Shown here piece by piece: positions 1-8,721 of a stretch of DNA of 56,004 bases (position 1 is the stretch's first letter; the number at the start of each line of letters is the position of its first letter). The DNA is from CAVWDI01 sp046259385 (GTDB lineage: Bacteria; Chloroflexota; Anaerolineae; Anaerolineales; UBA4823). Position numbers and translations under genes: made by a program. The notes beneath the pieces are model-generated. The model had not been told where the DNA came from and made no database searches. It saw only the letters and a program-made list of their open reading frames with translations. The DNA is taken from NCBI GenBank assembly GCA_046259385.1, contig JBJYWI010000143.1, forward strand, positions 1 through 56,004, given 5' to 3'.

Positions 1-808
1 CTCGATTTCCATTTTGTATCAGCAATTGTGCTACTGACGTTGTAATCTCAACCATAATTTCAAATAGTGACTCCACGCCCACCATGAAATCACTCCGTCT
101 GCGGGCATCCAGAATCAACCAGATATCAGCTGTATTTTCCATCTGGTATTCATTACTGAAAAGTCGGTCGTAACTGCGGGCGCTTGCCGACCAGTTAATG
201 GTATTCATGGCATCACCAGGTTGGTATTCGCGTACATTAAAGAATTCAACACCAGTTCCTCCCACCTTAGAAGGGAAAAAACCTGTGTACCCCTTTGTCA
301 CCTCAGGTCGAATTGGTATGCTTTTTATCCGGAAGGATCGCGGCAGAATCCTGACCTCCCCTTCAATGGGATTGATCATTCTCAATTGGAATAATCCGAA
401 TGGATCGCCGCTGACTATCCTTAGTCCTTCAAAATGATGAATACCACGCTTTCCTGTAATTTTGTAATTTAGTTCCAGGTGTTCGTCTGGGCAAAGATCA
501 GCAATCAAGCTGGTATGCCCATCAACTACTGTCACTGAATCAGGGATTATGTCTTCAATAATTACTTCTCTTAATATATTTCCTGAATTATGAATCTGTA
601 CCAGTACTTCGATCTGGTCGCCACGAATAAATCTACTGGGTTCAATCTTACGTGAGATTTTCAGGTCGATATCTGCAGGGATAGAAATTAATGCAACACC
701 AATATAAACAGCTAGAGGCAGTGAAAGAAGGATAAATTCCTCTTTTAATGTGATTAATCCAAGAAGAAACAGAATAAAAAATAATGTCATCGACAGAAAC
801 AAGCGCAT
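1..808 (-). CDS. DUF58 domain protein (partial, cut by window edge)
   Basis: The minus-strand frame opens at ATG 808 and stays open to base 1, giving about 269 residues without the C-terminus. The first 45 residues form two closely spaced hydrophobic segments. A beta-rich region follows, and then the DUF58 hallmark YQPGDAMNTINWSAS at about residues 195-210. DUF58 proteins usually carry a degenerate von Willebrand A-like fold and are encoded beside MoxR ATPases, as here: the MoxR stop lies 9 bases before this start. The likely role is a membrane-anchored partner of the MoxR chaperone in envelope protein maturation, which is an inference from the family. Confidence 0.85.
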   Translation of the reverse strand, partial: MRLFLSMTLFFILFLLGLITLKEEFILLSLPLAVYIGVALISIPADIDLKISRKIEPSRFIRGDQIEVLVQIHNSGNILREVIIEDIIPDSVTVVDGHTSLIADLCPDEHLELNYKITGKRGIHHFEGLRIVSGDPFGLFQLRMINPIEGEVRILPRSFRIKSIPIRPEVTKGYTGFFPSKVGGTGVEFFNVREYQPGDAMNTINWSASARSYDRLFSNEYQMENTADIWLILDARRRSDFMVGVESLFEIMVEITTSVAQLLIQNGNR

Positions 809-816
809 TGAAAAGC

Positions 817-1773
817 CTAATTATTAAATATTGGGACTGTTATCGAGTTGATAATTTGATCTAGGATTTCCATTTCCGCATTTGGATGCATCCATAATTC
901 GGGAACAAGAATAATTCTATGAGCAAGAGTCGGTTTAATAAATCTTTTTACATCATCTGGAATCACAAATTCCCGGCCTTCTAAAGCCGCATAAGCCCTG
1001 GATATTTTCATGAGGGATAAACTTCCTCGCGGACTCGCCCCCACCAGTACCTTTCGATTATCGCGGGTTGAATGCACAATCTCAACAATATATTTATCAA
1101 TATCCTTCTCAACATACACATTTTCAACAACCTGGCGCATTTGTATTATTTTCTCAACATCCGTGATATTTATAATATCAACCATATCCTGTTGACGCTT
1201 CCTTCTCCTTTCCAGGATCTCAACCTCCTGAACCAAGTCAGGATACCCAACACCCAGCTTAACGAGAAATCGATCAAGCTGCGCTTCAGGCAAAGGAAAC
1301 GTGCCCTCATATTCAATCGGATTCTGAGTGGCGATAACAACAAAAGGCTCAGTTAATTCCTTTGTTCTGCCATCAACAGTGACTTGGCGCTCCTGCATTG
1401 CTTCAAGTAAAGCCGACTGGGTTTTGGGCGAAGCGCGGTTAATTTCATCAGCAAGAATGATATTCGAGAAAATCGGACCCATTCTAAATTCAAATTTATT
1501 TTCAATGCGGTTGTAAACATAGCTTCCAGTGATATCCGCTGGGAGAAGATCCGGGGTGAATTGAATGCGTGAAAATCTTAAGCCAGTGGCCTTTGCAATG
1601 CTTTTACTCAAAATTGTCTTACCTAATCCTGGATAATCCTCAAGAAGAATATGTCCTCCTGCAAGAATAGCTGCGATGATGTTTTTGATCAATCCAGGTT
1701 TACCGATTATTGCATGCTCAACTTCAGCAGCAATATCTTGGTAAACATCCGAGATTTCCTGGGCATTCAACAT
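817..1773 (-). CDS. MoxR family AAA+ ATPase
   Basis: This 318-residue protein has the full length of the MoxR family. Walker A is EDYPGLGKT at residues 45-53. Walker B is IILADEINRA, followed by the typical SALLEAMQERQVTV segment, and sensor 1 is VIATQNPIEYEGTFPLPEAQ. The C-terminal lid contains GASPRGS. MoxR ATPases act as chaperones that mature or activate partner complexes, often von Willebrand A or DUF58 proteins. The gene sits between a membrane protein upstream (start 2367) and the DUF58 gene downstream (start 808), with gaps under 20 bases, so co-transcription is likely. The target of this chaperone is not evident. Confidence 0.93.
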   Translation of the reverse strand: MLNAQEISDVYQDIAAEVEHAIIGKPGLIKNIIAAILAGGHILLEDYPGLGKTILSKSIAKATGLRFSRIQFTPDLLPADITGSYVYNRIENKFEFRMGPIFSNIILADEINRASPKTQSALLEAMQERQVTVDGRTKELTEPFVVIATQNPIEYEGTFPLPEAQLDRFLVKLGVGYPDLVQEVEILERRRKRQQDMVDIINITDVEKIIQMRQVVENVYVEKDIDKYIVEIVHSTRDNRKVLVGASPRGSLSLMKISRAYAALEGREFVIPDDVKRFIKPTLAHRIILVPELWMHPNAEMEILDQIINSITVPIFNN

Positions 1774-1788
1774 ATGATTTTCCTCAGT

Positions 1789-2367
1789 CTAAGATATGTC
1801 CGTTTCAAAGTAATCCAATATATTTCCAATATCCATTTCGATATCATCCTGGCGGTGTTTCGGTTCATTTTCCAGAAAATGTTGGAACGAAGTCGAATGA
1901 ATGCCTCGATACAAGAAAGCTCTGATTTCTTGAGGTAATTTAATTTCATCCGATATGATCATTTCCTTAATCTGATCCTTGGATAACCTGTGTTGATACG
2001 CCAAAATGCCTATTAGTAAATCCACTGTCCTTATCATCAACACCCACCTGGAATAGTTCCCCTTTTTTGCTTGTTCGATCATTCTATTCCAATCAGTCAC
2101 TAAACCAAGGGTATTGGTATTTACAATCGCTTTTTCCCGCTTTTTTACAGCGCTTATCTTCATATTCCTGAATATAAAAATAGCCAATCCTAAAACCAGG
2201 AGCGCCCACCAGAAAATCTGTGGCAAGGATTCAATTATTATCAAAAAAAAATGGGCTAAATTAATCAGTGGAATGAATAATTTTTGTGATAAATAGTCTC
2301 TTAAAATGAAAGCTGCAAGAATTGCATTAAGAATAGTTATCGCAACAATTGTAAATCTATTTCTCAT
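1789..2367 (-). CDS. Membrane protein of the MoxR operon
   Basis: I do not recognise a named family for this 192-residue protein. It has two hydrophobic segments, at about residues 6-25 and 36-68, followed by a soluble, mainly helical C-terminal region rich in charged residues. Its start codon shares a base with the stop of the upstream DUF4129 gene (TAATG), which suggests translational coupling. It is followed 15 bases later by moxR. Its position between DUF4129 and MoxR fits the small membrane protein often found in these operons. Confidence 0.8.
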   Translation of the reverse strand: MRNRFTIVAITILNAILAAFILRDYLSQKLFIPLINLAHFFLIIIESLPQIFWWALLVLGLAIFIFRNMKISAVKKREKAIVNTNTLGLVTDWNRMIEQAKKGNYSRWVLMIRTVDLLIGILAYQHRLSKDQIKEMIISDEIKLPQEIRAFLYRGIHSTSFQHFLENEPKHRQDDIEMDIGNILDYFETDIS

Positions 2368-3272
2368 TAAAAATTCTCTCCCTCATCTCGGATTTCTTCA
2401 AGGCAATGGATTGCCAGTTTCTGATCCTCCTCTTCAATCTCCAGATTTCCGTATCGCACTCGCTCAAAGATTCTGGTAAGCCAGATAACGGGTTTTTCAG
2501 AGAATCCTAAATTTAACAATTGTTTTTCGAATTCACGCGGAGTGACTGTTTTCTCAAGTGATAAGCCTCTTTGCTCCAGTAAAATTCTCGTCATCTCATA
2601 GTAGCAATCCAGAATCACATTATTAAAATTTTTCCCTCTATTTATCGCATCAACAGTGAGTTCAGCTTTTTTTGATATTAAAGGGACGGGATTTTGGTTG
2701 CTTTGTGTTGTAAAAAGAGCTCTTACAATTATCAAAAGTACAGTGCCAATAAGTAAGAAGCTCAATATAAAATTCAGCCACCAAGGGAGACTTGAAACCG
2801 CCGTCTGAGAAGTAAAAATATTAAAATCAGCAATGTTACCGGTTATCCTTTTCGAAACCTCTAATTGAAAATCCTGCAAATTTACACGTCGCTTGAGCAA
2901 AAGTATTGCGAGAATTAAAAATCCCAATTGAATAATACTGGTTAGAATACTTCTTTTTCTTTGGAGGGTGACATTGGAACGTAAAGGTTGAAGGGAAATG
3001 AGTATTGCCGCAATTACCGGGAGAATAATGAACAATACAAGGGTCAAATCCAGCAGACCTTCGGAAGCCCAGAGAAGTTCTTGCAATTCCCGCATCAAAC
3101 CATCTTGAAAAAGAACCCCAGGTTTCAATTTCAAACTGGATAATCCACTCGAAAGTAGAATCAATGCGACAATTGAAAGAAATACCAGAAAACTTGCCAT
3201 AAATCGCTTAGTTTGGCGCATAAGTAAGCTCTTAAAATGATCTTTACTCAATAAATATGAGAGATATTCCAA
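2367..3272 (-). CDS. DUF4129 domain membrane protein
   Basis: The protein is 301 residues from a TTG start, or 284 residues from ATG 3221 (residue 18), which has a modest AAGAG element upstream and may be the true start. Hydrophobic segments lie near residues 24-47, 72-95, 108-126 and 165-187. The soluble C-terminus shows the DUF4129 pattern: a Cys-Tyr-Tyr segment (DCYYEMTRILLEQRG), the TPREFEKQL motif, and WLTRIFERVRYGN near the end. DUF4129 proteins co-occur with MoxR and DUF58 proteins, and some are fused to transglutaminase domains. This is the first gene of a four-gene operon. Confidence 0.82.
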   Translation of the reverse strand: MEYLSYLLSKDHFKSLLMRQTKRFMASFLVFLSIVALILLSSGLSSLKLKPGVLFQDGLMRELQELLWASEGLLDLTLVLFIILPVIAAILISLQPLRSNVTLQRKRSILTSIIQLGFLILAILLLKRRVNLQDFQLEVSKRITGNIADFNIFTSQTAVSSLPWWLNFILSFLLIGTVLLIIVRALFTTQSNQNPVPLISKKAELTVDAINRGKNFNNVILDCYYEMTRILLEQRGLSLEKTVTPREFEKQLLNLGFSEKPVIWLTRIFERVRYGNLEIEEEDQKLAIHCLEEIRDEGENF

Positions 3273-3414
3273 TCATTGTTTTAATAATTTTACTGCTTCT
3301 ATTATTATTGGTTCATAATCTTTGACATAACAACCATGCTAACTTTTCTGCTTATTATCTTCTCGTGCAATAGCATTTGTTTTATAATTCCCATAAGCAG
3401 GTTAAAATATGCTC

Positions 3415-3434
3415 TTCCTGTTAAGAAACAGGAA
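3415..3434. promoter_or_regulatory. 8-bp inverted repeat upstream of lipoprotein gene
   Basis: TTCCTGTT and AACAGGAA are perfectly complementary and separated by 4 bases. The repeat lies about 50 bases before the start of the 3483 gene, in the region between divergent operons. A TATAAT-like box is present at 3383-3388. The repeat could be an operator or a leader hairpin. It is not followed by a T-run, so a terminator is unlikely. Confidence 0.35.
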
Positions 3435-3482
3435 ATTTATTAACCGTTTACAATAGGAAAAATCCATTGAGGAGGAAGAGAG

Positions 3483-4577
3483 ATGAAAAGGCAAAATAGC
3501 TTCACTCGAAATAACTTTGGTATTGCATTATTTATCGGCGCGCTTATGATCGCAATTATAGGCTGTATATCTCTGCCATCAACTTCTACAGATACATCTC
3601 TTCAAGAAACTCAGATGGAGTTGAGCATCCAACAAACTGTAGCAGCCCAAAATGCTGTTCAGCAACAGCAGGATCAAGCCCAACAGCCGGATCTTGCATT
3701 GCAGGCTACCCAGACACAACTTGCTTTGGACGTTCTTACAGCAAACCAAGCTATGCAGGCAACAGAAACAGCTGTCGCCCAAGCCCTTGCCGCTCAGCAG
3801 GCGGAACCTCAGGAAACCGAGTCCCAGGAAGATACGAGTTCCGATCAGCCTGCGGTGGAACCTGCCGGTGATGTGGACAGCATGATGAAAAATGCAAAAA
3901 TTCTGCTGTTTGAGGATATGGTCAACAGACGTGGGACTAAGAGATACGTCAAAGCTGCACTGGACAATATGAATTTAGAATACAAAGACGACGGCAGTGC
4001 AAAGGGCTGGTTGAAATCTGACCTGCTTACACAGAATTGGGACCTGGTGATTGTAGCATTAGAAGTAAGAGGCGCAGTCTCGGGAGAGTATTTCGAATAT
4101 ATAAACCAGGCTCTCGATAACGGATCTGCAGTTATCCTTGAAATCTGGTACATGGATGATATATCAAGAGGGACAATAGCATCAACATTAAACAGATGCG
4201 GTGTGGAATTTGAGAAAGATTATGTGAACAAAACCTGGGACTCAAATGATTATCTCCAATGGCCTCTTCCAAACAAAGCCGGCCACCCGATTTTCAACGA
4301 ACCGAATAAAAATTTCAAGTTCACAAATGTAGCAATTTACTGGTTTGGTGATCTGGGAGATTTTATAAAACTCTCAGGAAAGAAGGAAGGGGCCGAATTA
4401 CTTATGGGTACTATAGCTACTGAGAAGAATACACATGGAACATTGGCAGTATGTGATGGTGGAAAGTTTATCATCCAGACTTTCAGCTCACATGATTATG
4501 CCGAGGAAGAAATTGTCCCATTGTGGGAAAATACGATTACTTATGTGTTGAAGAATAAGTTCTTAGGTGCTCAGTGA
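3483..4577 (+). CDS. Lipoprotein, paralogue 1 of tandem pair
   Basis: The 364-residue product begins with a lipoprotein signal peptide ending in AIIGC, with Cys28 the predicted lipidated residue. A Gln/Ala/Thr-rich linker runs from about residue 38 to 130. The C-terminal domain of about 230 residues starts at NAKILLFEDM and has alternating strands and helices that resemble a class-I glutamine-amidotransferase-like or DUF4350-like fold: WDLVIVALE, then SAVILEIWYMDD. No catalytic Cys-His pair is convincing, so a binding role is more likely than catalysis. A strong GAGGAGG ribosome binding site precedes ATG 3483. The next gene is a clear paralogue. The specific function is unknown. Confidence 0.85.
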   Translation: MKRQNSFTRNNFGIALFIGALMIAIIGCISLPSTSTDTSLQETQMELSIQQTVAAQNAVQQQQDQAQQPDLALQATQTQLALDVLTANQAMQATETAVAQALAAQQAEPQETESQEDTSSDQPAVEPAGDVDSMMKNAKILLFEDMVNRRGTKRYVKAALDNMNLEYKDDGSAKGWLKSDLLTQNWDLVIVALEVRGAVSGEYFEYINQALDNGSAVILEIWYMDDISRGTIASTLNRCGVEFEKDYVNKTWDSNDYLQWPLPNKAGHPIFNEPNKNFKFTNVAIYWFGDLGDFIKLSGKKEGAELLMGTIATEKNTHGTLAVCDGGKFIIQTFSSHDYAEEEIVPLWENTITYVLKNKFLGAQ

Positions 4578-4607
4578 CCCGTTTTCTTTCACACAATCTT
4601 AAACAAG

Positions 4608-5693
4608 ATGAATATGAAGAATCAAACTAAATCATCGAGGTTGCTGATTCCTATCTTAATTGCATCCTTTTTAATTGCTGGCTGTGGACTCTCCTTTGGA
4701 GAACAGGATAAATCCGTTCAGGAGACACTCACCGCATTGACTATCCAACAAACAGTCCTGGCACGCGAGGCTGCAATGGCTACGCAAGACCCTGTTGTTG
4801 AACCTGTTATCACGACAGAATTTCAAAACCAGGATATGGAGGCAGAAGCAATTGAAACACAACCAGTTGTTGTGGAACCTGCTCAAACCGAAGAAATAAT
4901 GGAAATCGTATCTGAAACTGTGCCTACTGAAAATGTTGATGTTTCCGAACCAATCCAAACTGAAGAAACAGCGATTGATGTCAATACACTATATGAAAAT
5001 GCCAGAATTCTTCTTTATGAAGACGTTCATTATGATCCCGCAGCAGTTAGATATTTCCGTGAGACCCTCACTAACATGGGGTTGAGCTTCACCAATGTTG
5101 GGAGCGCCAAAGGCCGTCTGAAATCTGAACTGACAGCAGGCGCGCCGGATGGAAATCCCTGGGATCTAGTAATCATTGCGTCTGAACATCATGGAAAAAG
5201 TACACCAGGAGAATTCTTCAATTATGCCACAGATGCTCTGGACAAAGGATCCTCGGTAATTCTTGAGACCTGGTTTCTGGATAAATCATATAATGGCGCA
5301 GCCGCCTCCCTTCTTAGGCGCTGTGGGGTTGAATTTGATAAAAATTGGCTTCGAATCCCACCTGAAGGTATGGTGCTTTACCCTTTGGAGAGTGATCATC
5401 CCGTATTAAACCAACCAAACAGTGGTTTAAAGTTTACGGATACAACAAGTTACTGGGCATACGATTATGATGTTGGCGATTTAATGAAGAAATCAGCGGG
5501 AAGTGATGCTGTCCTTTTACTGGGGACCAAAGGTACTGACAAGAATGCCTACGGTTTGGTTACAATTTGTATTGACGGGCGCCTAACTTTGCAGACATTT
5601 ACCAGCCACAATTTTACAATCTTTGAATACGCGCCTTTGCTCGAAAACTATATCTATAACGCGCTGATTGCGAGAGCCAAAGTTTCGTCCTGA
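4608..5693 (+). CDS. Lipoprotein, paralogue 2 of tandem pair
   Basis: This 361-residue lipoprotein has a signal ending LIAGC, with Cys26 predicted to be lipidated. A Glu/Thr/Pro-rich linker covers about residues 40-125. The globular domain matches the 3483 product segment by segment: NARILLYEDVHYD against NAKILLFEDM, WDLVIIASEHHG against WDLVIVALEVRG, RRCGVEFDKNW against NRCGVEFEKDY, and SHNFTIFEYAPLLEN against SHDYAEEEIVPLWEN. It begins 30 bases after the first gene and is probably co-transcribed. ATG 4614 (residue 3) is an alternative start. The function is unknown. A surface or periplasm-facing binding protein is the safest reading. Confidence 0.85.
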   Translation: MNMKNQTKSSRLLIPILIASFLIAGCGLSFGEQDKSVQETLTALTIQQTVLAREAAMATQDPVVEPVITTEFQNQDMEAEAIETQPVVVEPAQTEEIMEIVSETVPTENVDVSEPIQTEETAIDVNTLYENARILLYEDVHYDPAAVRYFRETLTNMGLSFTNVGSAKGRLKSELTAGAPDGNPWDLVIIASEHHGKSTPGEFFNYATDALDKGSSVILETWFLDKSYNGAAASLLRRCGVEFDKNWLRIPPEGMVLYPLESDHPVLNQPNSGLKFTDTTSYWAYDYDVGDLMKKSAGSDAVLLLGTKGTDKNAYGLVTICIDGRLTLQTFTSHNFTIFEYAPLLENYIYNALIARAKVSS

Positions 5694-5860
5694 TTTGAAT
5701 ATCTTCTAATAAGAATTCTCATTTGCTAAAATTTTTCCCAATATGGAACTATCAAAATCCATCTTCCATCATGCGCATACCCATTTCACCGGTAGATATT
5801 CTGGGAACGTTTACGTTTAATTGTCGATAATTGAATTTTTGTTTAGCATCAATTATAAAA

Positions 5861-5890
5861 GCTCCCTGCCCGGGAGCGTTTCCTTTTTAT
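5861..5890 (+). terminator. Intrinsic terminator after the lipoprotein pair
   Basis: GCTCCC and GGGAGC form a perfect 6-bp stem with a 5-base loop. It is followed by GTTTCCTTTTTAT, a short T-run. It lies 168 bases after the second lipoprotein gene and closes that unit. Confidence 0.7.
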
Positions 5891-5949
5891 AAATTTATTT
5901 GTAGATATTATTCAAATGTCGGCAATCTTATAAACCTAAGAAAAATTAT

Positions 5950-6267
5950 ATGACTCCATCTGCTGACCCCATAAGGATAGCATTACCCAGCAAAGATCAC
6001 CGGGCTTCCTAAGCTCTAGATTTATTTTCTAATGCTGGTATGCCATTTTTGAAGCTTCATCTGCGGTAGTATCAGGCCAGCATGCCTAGCCTGTCCGAGA
6101 TTAAGGTAATATTCCAAAGAACAAGCGATATCGTCACTCGCGTGAAAGATAGAAGCGTGGAATTCGGGATAACTGGTTGGGACATATACTCTGAAATAAT
6201 GACCGAAAATTGTAACCTGATTGTACTTTTAAAAGATTTTTATTCGGTTCCTATACCCTTAATTTAA
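5950..6267 (+). pseudogene. hisG: hisG remnant (ATP phosphoribosyltransferase), 5' part with stops
   Basis: A single frame from ATG 5950 encodes recognisable HisG sequence: IRIALPSK near the start, which matches the family's IRIALPSKGR, then QASMPSLSEIKVIFQRTSDI and VEFGITGWDIYSE, the phosphoribosyl-binding core. The frame is broken by TAA at 6010-6012 and TAG at 6067-6069. It ends at TAA 6265-6267 after about a hundred codons, where intact HisG has 200-300 residues. The rest of the enzyme is not recognisable downstream and no other his gene is nearby. This is therefore a decayed, truncated copy. An intact hisG may exist elsewhere in the genome. Confidence 0.7.
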
Positions 6268-6280
6268 TTGATCCTGAAAA

Positions 6281-6517
6281 ATGGGAGGATATTTAATCCG
6301 TTTACGCTTTGGCGAACATGCAGAAATCTATAGGCAGATCAACCCGGGCAACACCTTAATTTCCCGGGTTGACAGAGCGGAGCAGAGTAGTGAGGGTGAT
6401 CAGCGCATAATCGAAGAAATATCCGATCTCGATTACCTCTCCTTGGTACTCTTTATATCCAGGGATATTAAGCTCACTCTTTTCAAGGAAGAGCTTTCAA
6501 GACGGCATATGGATTAA
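6281..6517 (+). CDS. Small unrecognised protein or gene fragment
   Basis: The open frame encodes 78 residues with a well-formed protein composition, including the segments FGEHAEIYRQINPGN and LDYLSLVLFISRDIKL. I do not recognise a family. It begins 13 bases after the hisG remnant and has no convincing ribosome binding site. It may be the surviving 3' part of another decayed gene rather than an independent gene. The regular hydrophobic pattern argues that the frame was under selection at some time. Confidence 0.4.
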   Translation: MGGYLIRLRFGEHAEIYRQINPGNTLISRVDRAEQSSEGDQRIIEEISDLDYLSLVLFISRDIKLTLFKEELSRRHMD

Positions 6518-6592
6518 AAATTAAATAACGACTCAGTTACGTGATTATTTGACCTGAGATATTGAATTACTGCTCTTTCCAAAATAAAGGAT

Positions 6593-7051
6593 TTATTTAA
6601 AATCGGGGATTAATGGTCGATCCCAGGGCATCCCTAAAATTAAAGCTAGCAGCGCTAATCCAAACAAGATTGCCATCCGTTTGAATTTTGAATCGTCTGG
6701 TATATCCTTTTTTGTGGTCGCACTTCCAAAATGTACAAATACAACTGCCAGAAACATCATAATTGTATGTTCGATCACGAAAAAGCGTACGGTCGGATTA
6801 TTCGTTACCCCACTGAAATCCTTAAATATTCTGGTTGTGTTCGGACTAATAAAAAGGAATAGCACCAACCCCAGCAGCAATTGAATATCAATGGCGATTG
6901 TGTAAAATAATGCAATTTTTCTATCAGTCTGGCTCCAGGAACGCTTCTTAACCCAACCGAATATTGCCCTAAATAATGCATTTATTCCAAGAATGAAAAC
7001 AATCTAACGGATGATATTATGAAGCCCAACCGCCAAAGTATATATACTCAT
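6593..7051 (-). pseudogene. Small membrane protein gene interrupted by in-frame TAG
   Basis: Reading from ATG 7051, preceded by GGAGGGAGAA, gives a 152-codon gene whose codon 16 is TAG (7004-7006). Around it the sequence reads LAVGLHNIIR-stop-IVFILGINALFRAI, where this kind of membrane protein usually has a tryptophan. A single G-to-A change from TGG would produce the TAG. The remainder is intact: four hydrophobic segments, the conserved FFVIEHTIMMFLAVV and a C-terminal GMPWDRP. The good ribosome binding site lies before the interrupted start. The next ATG (6880) would yield only the last 95 residues. Possible explanations are a fresh nonsense mutation, a sequencing error or suppression. Confidence 0.65.
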
Positions 7052-7255
7052 TTCTCCCTCCAAGTTTAAAAAAAATTGTAAATTCTTCGATAATCGCTAA
7101 ACCATACTACTCAATATCACGCCAATCCCTGGAAAACCATTTCATTACAATACAATTTCCGTATAACAAATCTAAATTCCCAAAACTAAACTATCGATCA
7201 TCTTTAATATCTTGTTTCAAAAAGAGATAATAAGAAAATTTCAGAATAACTATCT

Positions 7256-7283
7256 TTGAATACTCATATATTCATGTTAAGAT
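7256..7283 (+). promoter_or_regulatory. Candidate sigma-70-type promoter for the aminotransferase
   Basis: TTGAAT is separated by 16 bases from TAAGAT, which ends 34 bases before ATG 7318. The boxes are near consensus and no other gene intervenes. Confidence 0.45.
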
Positions 7284-7317
7284 TACCAGAAAATCAATAT
7301 TATCTACGAGAAATTTA

Positions 7318-8664
7318 ATGAGTGAAATTTCTGATTCCGATATTCTATCTCTCTCCCTCAAGCACACTTTCTGGACCTGGTCTGCCCAATCGAAGGTCTC
7401 TCCAATCCCAGTGAAACGGGCAAAAGGAGTTTATTTTTGGGATGTTAATGGAAAAAGGTACCTAGATTTTAATTCAATGGTCATGTGTGCCAATATTGGT
7501 CATGGAGATCAAAGAGTAATAGATGCCATTATTGAACAGGCAATCCAACTGCCATTTGCAGGACCGCCGATGGCGACCCGACCAAGGGCAGAACTGGGTA
7601 AATTCCTAGCGGAAATTACACCAGAAAGTATAGATCACTTCTTATTCACCTTGGGCGGAGCAGACGCCAATGAAAATGCTGTCAAATTGGCGCGCGCTTT
7701 TACTGGCAGACATAAAATTTTAGCCCGGTACCGTTCATATCACGGCGCGACAATGGGCGCAATAGCATTAACAGGCGATCCAAGAAGGCTGGAATGGGAA
7801 CCAAACCTGATGCCTGGTGTCGTCCATTTTCTCGACCCTTACCGCTACCGCTCTACTTTCCATCGCACAAATCCAGACATCCCCGAGAACGATTTTTGCC
7901 TCGATTATCTTAATCACCTCGAAGAGATTATTCAATTTGAAGGTCCGGACACGATTGCAGCGATAATCATAGAACCGGTAACTGGTACAAATGGTGTGAT
8001 CATCCCGCCTGAGGGTTATTTACAAGGGATAAGGGAGATTTGTAATCGTTATGATATATTGCTCATTGCAGATGAAGTAATGAGTGGGTTCGGACGGACA
8101 GGGAAATGGTTCGCAGTTGAACATTGGGATGTTGTCCCGGATTTGATCACAATGGCAAAAGGATTGACCTCAGGGTATGCACCGCTGGGCGCGGTGGGTA
8201 TGAGAAAGAATATTTTTGAATTCTTTAATGATTATAAATACCAGGGAGGCCTTACATATAATTCCCATCCAATCTCGCTTGCCGCGGCTGTAGCAAATAT
8301 AAAAGTTATCCAGGAAGATGGTTTGATCAATAAGTCAAAGGAGAATGGAATTCACTTAAGACATTTACTGACAGAACTGGGGGAGCAGCACCCTTCAGTT
8401 GGAGATGTCAGGTCAATCGGCTTATTTGGTGTTATTGAGCTTGTCCGCAACCGGGAAACCAGAGAACCCATGGCGCTTTACAACAAAACCAGCCCGGAGA
8501 TGGAACAACTCCGTAAATACTTGCTTGAGCGTGGTTTATATCTTTATACCCACTGGCAAACAATTCTAATCGTCCCCCCACTATGTATCAATCCAGAACA
8601 ACTGGAAGAAGGTTTTTCAATTATTGATAAAGCGCTGGATCAAGCAGATAAAGCGGTTGAATGA
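7318..8664 (+). CDS. Class III PLP-dependent aminotransferase
   Basis: This 448-residue enzyme matches the size and layout of class III (omega) aminotransferases. The sequence shows the cofactor-binding segment FTLGGADANENAVKLAR, the SYHGATMGAIALTGDPRR segment, and the carboxylate-pocket region IIIEPVTGTNG. The PLP-contacting Asp is in LLIADEVMSGFGRTG, and the Schiff-base lysine is in ITMAKGLTSGYAPLGAV. Members use amino donors such as beta-alanine, taurine, 4-aminobutyrate or ornithine with pyruvate or 2-oxoglutarate. The wording of the motifs is closest to beta-alanine or taurine:pyruvate types, but the substrate cannot be fixed. The gene is monocistronic and convergent with the operon ending at 8722. 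Confidence 0.88.
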   Translation: MSEISDSDILSLSLKHTFWTWSAQSKVSPIPVKRAKGVYFWDVNGKRYLDFNSMVMCANIGHGDQRVIDAIIEQAIQLPFAGPPMATRPRAELGKFLAEITPESIDHFLFTLGGADANENAVKLARAFTGRHKILARYRSYHGATMGAIALTGDPRRLEWEPNLMPGVVHFLDPYRYRSTFHRTNPDIPENDFCLDYLNHLEEIIQFEGPDTIAAIIIEPVTGTNGVIIPPEGYLQGIREICNRYDILLIADEVMSGFGRTGKWFAVEHWDVVPDLITMAKGLTSGYAPLGAVGMRKNIFEFFNDYKYQGGLTYNSHPISLAAAVANIKVIQEDGLINKSKENGIHLRHLLTELGEQHPSVGDVRSIGLFGVIELVRNRETREPMALYNKTSPEMEQLRKYLLERGLYLYTHWQTILIVPPLCINPEQLEEGFSIIDKALDQADKAVE

Positions 8665-8721
8665 TTGACGAAAAGCTCGAGTTCTAAGATCGTAAATTTC
8701 CCCCAATTTTTGAGTATGCAT

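Noticed and set aside
7004..7006. The in-frame TAG as a recoded amino acid linked to the tRNA-Sec
   Set aside because: Selenocysteine uses UGA, not UAG, and no pyrrolysine genes are visible. Mutation or sequencing error is simpler.
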